From Magnetospirillum sp. (lineage in GTDB: Bacteria > Pseudomonadota > Alphaproteobacteria > Rhodospirillales > Magnetospirillaceae), in the NCBI GenBank assembly GCA_016212565.1, contig JACRFY010000186.1:1-41986 (forward strand): a stretch of DNA of 41,986 bases. Direction: 5' to 3'. The notes beneath the pieces are model-generated. The model was not told where the DNA came from and ran no database searches. It saw nothing but the letters and a program-made list of their open reading frames with translations. This document shows, in pieces, positions 35,036-41,986 of the stretch; position 1 is the first letter of the stretch, and every line of letters begins with the position of its first letter. The position numbers and the translations under genes were made by a program.

Positions 35036-36480
35036 GACACGCCGACCGGGGTCTGCCATTTTCCGCCAGCTCGTTTCGCGATCCCGTGGCAAGCACGCAT
35101 GTTCTCGCCGATGCCGTCTTTCGCATTGTGGATGAGGGATTTGCCGCACAATTGGATCAGGCCCTGGCGTTGCCGGGCCTGCGGCCGTTTCTCGATGCCG
35201 GCACGCTGATCGCCACCGAGCCTTGCCCAACCGCCGAGGTCAATGGCGCGCTCATGGTCGGGGCCATTCCCGCCCAGGGCTACGTTTGCTACCGTCACCC
35301 GCGCATCGCATTTCCGTCCTACCCGTATGAGTGGGCCCCGCAGATGCTTCATGCCGCCGGCCGGCTGACGCTGGATCTGGCGCGGACCCTCCTCGCCGCG
35401 GGCTTCGGCCTCAAGGATGCCACCCCGTTCAATGTGCTGTTCGATGGTCCGCGGCCGGTCTTCATCGATGTCACGTCGATCGAGCGCCGCCGGCCGAGCG
35501 ATCCCTTGTGGGCGGCTGAGGGGCAATTCCTGCGCACAATCCTGCTGCCGCTGTTGCTGGAACGCGATATCGGTCTGGGGCTGTCGGCCCTGTTCCTGTC
35601 CCACGCCGATGGAATCGATGCGGTGGAGGCCGGCCGCCTTCTTGGGCGATGGCGGATGCTCACCGGCGGGGCATTCGGTTTGGTGGGGTTGCCGGCGCTT
35701 TTGTCGCGGCGATCCCAGTGCCAGGGCGAAAATCTCTATGCACCGCGCGACACCGCCCCCGACAAAGCCCGCTTCATCCTGGACCATCTGATCGGGCGAT
35801 TGGCGCGTCGACTCGACGCTTTGGCCCCGACGGCCGCCCAATCGCACTGGACCGATTACGTCGATACGCGCTCTTACGAGGATGCGGATGTCGCGGCCAA
35901 GGCGGAGTTCGTGAGCCGTGCCTTGGCGGGCTCGGGCGGCCGTCTGCTCGATGTCGGCTGCAACACCGGCGAATTCAGTGTGCTTGCCGCCCGCCAGGGG
36001 TGGTCGGTGGTGGCGCTGGACAACGATACCGCGGTTGCCGGCCGGCTGTGGGAGCGCGCCGCCAAGGAGGGGCACGACATCTTGCCGCTGGTGGTCGATG
36101 TCGCCCAGCCGACCCCGGGCACAGGACTGTTCAACAATCAGTTTCCGGCGTTCCTCGCCCGCTGCGATGCGGCCGGCGGCTTTGACGCCGTGCTGATGCT
36201 GGCGGTCATCCATCATTTGATGGTGACCAACGGCTTGCCGCTGCGGGCGGTGGTTGATCTCGCAGCGCGGTTGACCCGAGACCGTCTGATCCTCGAAATC
36301 GTGCTCCCGGACGACATCATGTTTCGCAAGATCGCTCGCGGACGGGGAGAGCTATTTGCCGGCTTGACCCGCGAATTGGTGCTGGCGGCCCTGGCGGAAA
36401 AGTTCGACATCACCGGGACCCTCGATCTGGCCGGTGGCGGCCGTTGCCTGGTGTCGTGTCGCCGCAAGGGGCAGCCGTAG
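35032..36480 (+). CDS. Kinase-like domain fused to SAM methyltransferase (NoeA-like)
   Basis: A 482-aa protein. The N-terminal ~250 residues contain GFGLKDATPFNVLFDG and PVFIDVTSIERR, which match the catalytic loop (D129, N134) and metal-binding Asp (D146) arrangement of phosphotransferases, although the usual catalytic His-x-Asp order is changed. From about 300 a class I methyltransferase starts (LLDVGCNTGEFSVLA, VVALDND, VLMLAVIHHLMV). The whole resembles NoeA-type proteins of nodulation loci as I remember them. It may methylate a sugar whose phosphate is bound or added by the first domain; this is inference. Overlap with the small membrane protein (ATGA) suggests that the two are made together. 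Confidence 0.75.
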   Translation: MRHADRGLPFSASSFRDPVASTHVLADAVFRIVDEGFAAQLDQALALPGLRPFLDAGTLIATEPCPTAEVNGALMVGAIPAQGYVCYRHPRIAFPSYPYEWAPQMLHAAGRLTLDLARTLLAAGFGLKDATPFNVLFDGPRPVFIDVTSIERRRPSDPLWAAEGQFLRTILLPLLLERDIGLGLSALFLSHADGIDAVEAGRLLGRWRMLTGGAFGLVGLPALLSRRSQCQGENLYAPRDTAPDKARFILDHLIGRLARRLDALAPTAAQSHWTDYVDTRSYEDADVAAKAEFVSRALAGSGGRLLDVGCNTGEFSVLAARQGWSVVALDNDTAVAGRLWERAAKEGHDILPLVVDVAQPTPGTGLFNNQFPAFLARCDAAGGFDAVLMLAVIHHLMVTNGLPLRAVVDLAARLTRDRLILEIVLPDDIMFRKIARGRGELFAGLTRELVLAALAEKFDITGTLDLAGGGRCLVSCRRKGQP

Positions 36481-36482
36481 GA

Positions 36483-38201
36483 ATGGGGATGCCCAACCGT
36501 CATGGGCGCGGGCTGCAATTCCAGTTGCCAACTGGAACGACGGCGTCGGGAGCGTGGATCGTTGCCGGCGTGGCGGCAATCGTCGTCATGGCCATTATCT
36601 ATGGCGCGACCGACGCGCTTCATTTTGCCTACGACGACTATGAATTGTGGCTGATGGATCTGACCAACGACCCGTTCCGGGCGTTGATTGCCAAATATTA
36701 CCGCCACTACCGTATCGGCGCCGAAATCTACAACACCTTCGCGGCCAACCTGACGGATTTCTCGCGCGCCGGCTTTCACGCCCTGGCCCTTCTCTGGCAT
36801 GGCCTGGCAGCCGCCCTGTTCGCCGCATGTCTGGCCGTTGCCTTTCCCCATCAGCGACGGACGGCCCGCGCCGCCGCGGTGCTGGCATTCGCCATGCCGC
36901 TCCTCACCGCCACCACCTATATTGCCTTTCTCGACTGCGCCCGCCTGGCGATGGTCTTCACCTGGTTGGGCTTGTTGCTCGTCCTGCTGTGGGAGCGGAA
37001 GGCGTCGTCGTCGCCGCGGCTGCTGATCTTGTCGATGGCCTCGCTGTATGCCGGCTTTACAGTCTACGAGAACGGCATCGCGTTCATCGCCCTGCTGCCG
37101 GTGCTGGTGGGCGCCTCCCGTCAGTCGCGGGGCGAGCGGTGGATGCCGCCCACCGACCGCCTGCGGTCAGCGGCGGTCGCCGTCGCCGCTTTGGCGGCCG
37201 TGGTGGCGGTGCATCGCTGGGTTCTCAACTTCGCCGACGTCGGCGTCAGCAAGTATGCCGGCGGCGCTAGCGCCTGGGAGATGCTGACCGATCAGGTCCG
37301 CCATTTGTCCGAGGCCACCGTTCCCGGTCATGCGGATTCCGTCGCCGTGGTGGCCGGGGCGATTGCTGCGGCGGGGGCGATGGTCCTTTTGTGGGCACCA
37401 TCACCGGCCTCGTCTTCCCGGCGCGGGGTTGCCGTGGCGAGCATGGTGGCCCTTGGCGCCGGCATGGTGGCCCTTGGCATCCTGCCCTTCCTGTTGGCGG
37501 GCTTCATGCGTGCTGCCGGATGGGAGCAGGGCTTGCGAATCCATTCTTCGGCCGCCTACGGAGTGGCGATCCTGCTGGCCGTACCGATGACGCTGCCCGG
37601 CATGGGCCGGGCCGGAGGCGCGCTGGTGGCGCTGGTTGCCGCCCTGTGGACCGTCCAATGGGCCGAGCTTCGCCATCCGTGGGTGGCGGCGGCCAAAGGG
37701 CATTGCCGGCTGTGGTCGTCGCTGTTCGATGCGGTGCCGGCGGTGGCCGAGGGAACGACGATCATCGTCACCGGCTTTCCCCACTGGGAGGGGGGAGTCC
37801 CGGTGCTGTCCCACCCCAACAACATCCGTGCATTCCTGCAAATGGCCTATCGCAGTGCCGGCGACCGGGAGCAGATCGTGACCTTCATTGTCCGCGACGG
37901 GGTCGCCTCGCGGCCATGGATGGTGGCGCGACACGATGGCATCGTCGCCGACGACCTGCCCGGTCTTGCGCCGCGGCGGCTCGACCGGCTGCTGATCATC
38001 CACCGCGACGGAACGGCGTTCCGCGTCGTGCCGGAAATGGGGGGCCAATACCGATCCTCCGTCGAACTGCTGGAGGGCGTCGAGCTGCGCACCAATCCTA
38101 AGGTCATCCTGCCAGCCGCGGCACGGCCGCCGCTGGTCGAGCACAGCCGTTTGCTTGGGCACGGGTGCAAGCTGGTTGACGCAGGGCGGGCCCCGTCATG
38201 A
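36483..38201 (+). CDS. Polytopic membrane protein, possible GT-C glycosyltransferase
   Basis: A 572-aa protein with roughly ten hydrophobic segments between about 25 and 400 (for example WIVAGVAAIVVMAIIYGA and AAAVAVAALAAVVAVHRWVL) and a soluble C-terminal domain (about 410-572). The loop after the first membrane segment has HFAYDDYELWLMDL, an acidic DD pair as found in the first outer loop of GT-C enzymes that use polyprenyl-phosphate sugars. That makes a periplasmic glycosyltransferase the best guess; an integral protein of another kind cannot be excluded. ATG 36483 lies just after the previous stop; overlap with the FkbM gene is ATGA. Confidence 0.65.
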   Translation: MGMPNRHGRGLQFQLPTGTTASGAWIVAGVAAIVVMAIIYGATDALHFAYDDYELWLMDLTNDPFRALIAKYYRHYRIGAEIYNTFAANLTDFSRAGFHALALLWHGLAAALFAACLAVAFPHQRRTARAAAVLAFAMPLLTATTYIAFLDCARLAMVFTWLGLLLVLLWERKASSSPRLLILSMASLYAGFTVYENGIAFIALLPVLVGASRQSRGERWMPPTDRLRSAAVAVAALAAVVAVHRWVLNFADVGVSKYAGGASAWEMLTDQVRHLSEATVPGHADSVAVVAGAIAAAGAMVLLWAPSPASSSRRGVAVASMVALGAGMVALGILPFLLAGFMRAAGWEQGLRIHSSAAYGVAILLAVPMTLPGMGRAGGALVALVAALWTVQWAELRHPWVAAAKGHCRLWSSLFDAVPAVAEGTTIIVTGFPHWEGGVPVLSHPNNIRAFLQMAYRSAGDREQIVTFIVRDGVASRPWMVARHDGIVADDLPGLAPRRLDRLLIIHRDGTAFRVVPEMGGQYRSSVELLEGVELRTNPKVILPAAARPPLVEHSRLLGHGCKLVDAGRAPS

Positions 38202-38977
38202 AGCGATTCGTTCTTCGCCTGCTGGCTGGCCTAGGGTACGAATTGCGCCGCCATCCCGCTCGCGACGCCCTGTCCGGCGCGCTGGCCAACGCCGCCCGCC
38301 TCGGTACGACCCCTGCCACGATCATCGACGTCGGCGCTGCCAGGGGGGGGTTCGCGGCCGAAACCCGACGGCTCTGGCCACAGGCCCGGATGCTGCTGGT
38401 CGAACCGTTGGCCGAATTCTCTCCCGCCCTGACGGCCTTCGCCGCCGGCGTTCCCGGTTGTACGGTGGTGGCGACCGCGGCCGGCAATCTCGATGGCGAG
38501 GTCACCTTCAACGTCCACCCCGATCTTTTCGGCTCGTCCCTCTATGTCGAAGACGAAGAAGCCGATGTCAACGGCGACCCGCGCACGGTCCGGCTGCGCC
38601 GGCTCGATTCGCTGAGGTCGGACTATTGCCTTGCCGGTCCATTCTTGCTGAAGATCGACGTCCAGGGTGCGGAGCGCGATGTGCTGGAGGGGGCCCGTGG
38701 CGTGCTGGCGGAAACGGCGATGGCGATCATCGAGACCTCGTTTCTCCCGTTCTTTCGCCACGGTCCGCTGGCGGCCGAACTGATGGCGTGGATGGAGGCT
38801 GCCGGCTTTGTGCTCTACGACATTGTCGGCCTTGCCCATCGTCCGCTCGACGCCGCCTTGGCCCAGGCCGACTTGGTGTTCGTACCGCGCGATTCGCCGC
38901 TCCGCCGCGATCATCGCTATGCGACCCCCGCGCAGCGGGCAGCGTTGACCCGGCGGCTGAAGGCTGCGGCCAAATGA
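38198..38977 (+). CDS. FkbM family methyltransferase
   Basis: A 259-aa SAM-dependent methyltransferase. TIIDVGAARGGFAAE (41-55) is the SAM loop with the FkbM-type DVGAxxG, MLLVEPL the acidic strand, and LLKIDVQGAERDVLEGA (near 150) the hallmark of FkbM. It probably O-methylates a sugar of the glycan. The gene is coupled to both neighbours by ATGA overlaps, which fixes start and end. Confidence 0.92.
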   Translation: MKRFVLRLLAGLGYELRRHPARDALSGALANAARLGTTPATIIDVGAARGGFAAETRRLWPQARMLLVEPLAEFSPALTAFAAGVPGCTVVATAAGNLDGEVTFNVHPDLFGSSLYVEDEEADVNGDPRTVRLRRLDSLRSDYCLAGPFLLKIDVQGAERDVLEGARGVLAETAMAIIETSFLPFFRHGPLAAELMAWMEAAGFVLYDIVGLAHRPLDAALAQADLVFVPRDSPLRRDHRYATPAQRAALTRRLKAAAK

Positions 38978-40170
38978 GTCGACGCGTCGCTGTTGTCGCC
39001 GACCGTTTTCCGCCCGCTTGGGGCGGCGGGATTGCCAGTGCCCATTACCATTTGGTCCGTCTGCTCGCAGCGGCCGGCTTTACGGTCAAGGCCTTTACCT
39101 TCTTCGATTGGAACGAGGCCGATGATCGGGACGTGGTTCGGCGAACCACCCCTCGCAGGGCTATCCGTGTCGTCAAACGCCTGTGCGGTTCCGCCTTTCG
39201 GGTCCTGGAACCGGGCACCGCCGCTTACCAGACCCAGGACATCCTGATGCGGGCCTGGGGCGCGATCCGCCTCAACCGCGCCATCGCGGCCTTCCAGCCC
39301 GACGTTTTGGTGCTGCCGGACCATGGCGCGCCGGGGCTGTGGATTGCCACCCCCCCGGGCTGTCGACGGGTGATGATCGCCCACCACAATCCCAGCCGCT
39401 TCGTCGATTTGCCGACGGTCGAGCGCTTCTCCCGCTGCGACATCCGCGTGGCGATGGCGTTGGAGGATCGGGCCCTCCGCCGCATCGACCGGGTGGTGTG
39501 TCCCTCTGCGTATATGGCCGAAGTCTTTGCCGCCACCCACCGCTTCGACGGTGAGACGGTGGTGGCACCGAACGTCATCGACCCCGTCTACCTGGACGAA
39601 ATCGCCGCCGCCGATCCGCGCCCGGCCCTCGGCCTTCCCCCCGAAGCCGCCCTGGTCTACCTGCCGGCCGGCGGCAACAAGTTCAAGGGCGCCGGCGCCA
39701 CGCCCGATATCATCCGCGGCCTGACCGCCGGCGGCCGGTCGGTCGGTGTCTATGTTTCGGGCGCGGTTCCGCAGGAATTGCGCGCCGCCTTGCCACCCGA
39801 CGTTCCGGTGTGGGCCCCGGGCCCGCAGGTCAATCCCGAGGTGGTGGCGGTCGTCAAGGCCTGCAGTTTCGGCGTCTACCCGACCCTGGTCGAAAACTAC
39901 TCCATGGCCCTGCTGGAGGCGGCCTTGCTGGGAGTGCCGATGGCGACCTACGACGTCGGCGGTAACGCCGAAATCGTGCGGGACGGGGTCAACGGGGCGT
40001 TGGTGGCCGCCGGAGACCTCGCTGGACTGATTCGGCGCGCGACAGAATGGCTGGAGCCGAACACCGCCGCGGCCGCACGCGCTGCGACCCTGGCCGACGC
40101 TCGCGCGCGTCTGTCGGCCACCGCGGTGGGCGGCAGGGTGATTGCGGCCCTGACCGGCGTCGAAGGTTAG
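38974..40170 (+). CDS. Glycosyltransferase family 4
   Basis: A 398-aa GT-B enzyme. The N-terminus has DRFPPAWGGGIASAHYHLV (acceptor-side glycine loop); the donor half has VVAPNVIDPVYL, VYLPAGGNKFKG and the EX7E-type region in YPTLVENYSMALLEAALLG followed by YDVGGNAEIVRDG. ATG 38974 overlaps the FkbM stop. The expected Gly-Arg in the donor-domain start (usually VGRL) is PAGGNKFKG here, a modest departure. Confidence 0.87.
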   Translation: MSRRVAVVADRFPPAWGGGIASAHYHLVRLLAAAGFTVKAFTFFDWNEADDRDVVRRTTPRRAIRVVKRLCGSAFRVLEPGTAAYQTQDILMRAWGAIRLNRAIAAFQPDVLVLPDHGAPGLWIATPPGCRRVMIAHHNPSRFVDLPTVERFSRCDIRVAMALEDRALRRIDRVVCPSAYMAEVFAATHRFDGETVVAPNVIDPVYLDEIAAADPRPALGLPPEAALVYLPAGGNKFKGAGATPDIIRGLTAGGRSVGVYVSGAVPQELRAALPPDVPVWAPGPQVNPEVVAVVKACSFGVYPTLVENYSMALLEAALLGVPMATYDVGGNAEIVRDGVNGALVAAGDLAGLIRRATEWLEPNTAAAARAATLADARARLSATAVGGRVIAALTGVEG

Positions 40171-40180
40171 GACGGCGGCA

Positions 40181-41566
40181 ATGCGCATCCTTCAAGTCAA
40201 TACGTTCGATAGTGGCGGCGGCGCCGAAGCCGTGGTCAGTCGTTTGCACCGCGCGTATTGCCGCGCCGGGCACGATGCTCGCGTGGCGGTCAAGCGCAAG
40301 TGCGGTGACGAGAGCGGCGTGTTTGCCATCCCAGAGGGCGCCGGATCGCCACCGCTATCGGCGGCCCTGCTGGCCACGGCCCGCGCCGTCGAGTCCCTGC
40401 GCCTGCCCGGCACCGGGCTGGGCGGCGCGCTGCTGCGTAGGGCGGCGCGGCCGGGCGCGGCCTGCGATCGTTGGCGCGGGTTCGAGGATTTCCGTTATCC
40501 GTCCACCCGCTTGTTGCCGGACCTTGGACCCGCGCCGGCCGAACTTCTCCATCTTCACAATCTCCACGGCGGCTACTTCGACCTGGCGGCCCTTCCCGAC
40601 CTGTCGGCGCGAGTTCCGGTGGTGTGGACGCTGCACGATTGCTGGCCGTTTGCGGGTCACTGCGCCCATTCCTTCGCTTGCGGGCGATGGCGGAGCGGAT
40701 GCGGCGACTGTCCCGACCTTACCATCTACCCCGCCCTGGATCGCGATGGGACCGCGGCGAACTGGGCTCGCAAGCGTGCCGTCTTCGCGCGCTCCCGCCT
40801 TTACCTGGCGACGCCGTCCGAGTGGCTGATGGCCCGTGCTCGGGAGTCGATGCTGTGGCCGGCGGTGGTCGAGGCCAAGGTGATCCACAACGGCGTCGAC
40901 GACGCCTTCTTTGCCGCCCCGGCCCGGCTCGATGCGCGCCGCGCCCTCGGTTTGGCCGAAGACGCCGCGGTGCTGCTGTTTGCGGCCAACTCCATTCGCG
41001 CCAACGAATGGAAAGATTTCGCCACCCTGCGGGTTGCCCTGGGGCAATTGGGCGAAGGCTGGTCCGGCCGATCGCTGCTGCTGATCGCCCTCGGCGAGGC
41101 GGGAGAGACGGAGCGTCTCGGCGCCGCAGAACTCCGCTTCGTGCCCTTCGAGACCGATGCCCGGCGGGTTGCCCGCTGGTTTTCGGCCGCCGATCTTTAT
41201 CTCCATGCCTCCAAAGTGGAGACGTTCTCGCTGACCATCGCCGAGGCCATGGCCTGCGGCACGCCGGTCGTCGCAACCGAGGCCGGCGCGGTCGCCGAAC
41301 GCATCCGCGATCTCGGCAGCGTCGGAGCCGATACCGCCACTGGCGTGCTGGTGGCCGCCGGTGACGCGCAAGCGATGGCGGCCGCGGCCCGGCGCTTGTT
41401 GACCGATGACGGCTTGGCCGTGGCGCTGGGAAACAATGCGCGCGCCGAGGCAGAACGTTTGTATCGCATGGAGCGCCAGGCGGCGGCCTACCTTACCTGG
41501 TTCTCCGCCATCCGCGCCGGGCACCCATCGGGGCAGAATCCCCAACGCGGTTACGGCGCCGCCTGA
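40181..41566 (+). CDS. Glycosyltransferase family 4 (WcaC/CGDCP type)
   Basis: A 461-aa GT-B enzyme. MRILQVNTFDSGGGAEAV opens the acceptor domain. WTLHDCWPFAGHCAHS followed by SGCGDCPDL is the cysteine-containing signature of a GT4 subgroup common in capsule and colanic-acid loci, where these cysteines may form a structural site. The donor half has KVIHNGVDDAFF and the EX7E motif in SKVETFSLTIAEAMACGTP. It starts 10 bases after the previous gene and is the last of the operon. Its end overlaps by 16 bases the end of the convergent minus-strand gene. Confidence 0.88.
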   Translation: MRILQVNTFDSGGGAEAVVSRLHRAYCRAGHDARVAVKRKCGDESGVFAIPEGAGSPPLSAALLATARAVESLRLPGTGLGGALLRRAARPGAACDRWRGFEDFRYPSTRLLPDLGPAPAELLHLHNLHGGYFDLAALPDLSARVPVVWTLHDCWPFAGHCAHSFACGRWRSGCGDCPDLTIYPALDRDGTAANWARKRAVFARSRLYLATPSEWLMARARESMLWPAVVEAKVIHNGVDDAFFAAPARLDARRALGLAEDAAVLLFAANSIRANEWKDFATLRVALGQLGEGWSGRSLLLIALGEAGETERLGAAELRFVPFETDARRVARWFSAADLYLHASKVETFSLTIAEAMACGTPVVATEAGAVAERIRDLGSVGADTATGVLVAAGDAQAMAAAARRLLTDDGLAVALGNNARAEAERLYRMERQAAAYLTWFSAIRAGHPSGQNPQRGYGAA

Positions 41567-41986
41567 TCGTCGCCATCGAATGCCCTCTGCCGCGCGGATT
41601 TAAGAATCGGGGCAATGTCGGGGTGGGCGGCCAGATAAGCCACGCGTCGCGCTGTCAACCGGTCGAAAAATGCCGCCACCTCGGCGGGGGAGTTCAATCG
41701 CCTCCCTGCGCCAGCCGCCAGCGATCCGGTGCCCAGCTTGATGAATTTGAGCATTTCGACGCCTATCGGCCAATTAAAGTGCACGCCATCAAAGAAATGA
41801 GGTGCGGCGTCTTTTCCCGTGTATTTTTCCAACGGGGCGGTCCGGCTGCTGTCGAAATAAGAATCGGAAAGCAATTCGTCGTATATGTCGAAGGCAAACA
41901 ACTCTGCCCCGGTATCGCTGCACTATCGTTCGAGCCGTTCCAGATGTGTTTTGTAGTTATCGAGATTCCCGCTCGCAATCAGAATT
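41551..41986 (-). pseudogene. C-terminal gene fragment with in-frame TAG, cut by the window edge
   Basis: On the minus strand the frame is open from the window edge (41985) to 41926 (ending HLERLER), meets TAG at 41923-41925, then continues as CSDTGAELFAFDIYDELLS to a TAA at 41551. The text on both sides of the TAG reads smoothly as one protein, so this is either a nonsense mutation, a sequencing error or an unusual readthrough. After the stop the first start is TTG at 41901 (116 aa). FFDGVHFNWPIG recalls the terminal His/Asp region of SGNH-type polysaccharide hydrolases (D-x-x-H), so the parent may be such an enzyme. Only the C-terminal part is in the window; family assignment is tentative. 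Confidence 0.55.

Overview
The window looks like chromosomal DNA of a GC-rich alphaproteobacterium, most likely a Rhodospirillales (Magnetospirillum-like) organism. This rests on codon use, the gene families and the dense stop/start overlaps; no rRNA or housekeeping marker is present to prove it. Nearly every gene serves the making, activating, decorating or transfer of surface sugars (flagellin glycan, LPS O-antigen or capsule). I see no tRNA, rRNA or CRISPR array.

Region 1 (148-8095, minus strand) is a tightly coupled pseudaminic-acid-type nonulosonate operon. In transcription order it holds pseB, a PseG-PseH fusion, a sugar formyltransferase, a PIG-L deacetylase, pseI, a CMP-sugar synthetase fused to a Gfo/Idh/MocA oxidoreductase, and a DegT aminotransferase. 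It ends near a perfect 14-bp inverted repeat. No second aminotransferase that would be a clear PseC is present. The deacetylase/formyltransferase and oxidoreductase/aminotransferase pairs suggest a modified nonulosonate. Upstream (8342-9778, minus) is a double flavodoxin-fold protein with a cysteine cluster.

Region 2 (about 9779-10470) holds no intact gene but carries an ISAs1-type transposase remnant. Region 3 (10471-19540, plus) follows and is visibly AT-richer in several genes. It contains hisH-like, hisF-like, two tandem PseA/WbpG-type amidotransferases (the first with a degenerate PP-loop), a three-domain acyl-AMP ligase/GNAT/acyl-carrier protein, and two putative GT-B glycosyltransferases. 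I read it as an imported sugar-modification cassette: one arm makes amidino groups and the other loads and transfers an unusual acyl group. This is the best candidate for an undescribed system.

Region 4 (19547-20662, minus) is one GT4 glycosyltransferase, divergent from region 5. Region 5 (20840-41566, plus) is a very long coupled operon: ABC exporter, GT9, two GT4, methyltransferase, SGNH hydrolase, carbamoyltransferase, alpha/beta hydrolase, B12-type radical SAM enzyme, GT2, sulfatase-like membrane enzyme, a small membrane protein, a kinase-like/methyltransferase fusion, a polytopic membrane protein, an FkbM methyltransferase and two more GT4 enzymes. The window ends in a minus-strand gene fragment interrupted by an in-frame TAG (41551-41986).

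Taken together, regions 1 and 3 would supply activated, unusually N-acylated or amidinated sugars. Region 5 would assemble, decorate (methyl, carbamoyl, possibly phospho- or acyl groups) and export the glycan.
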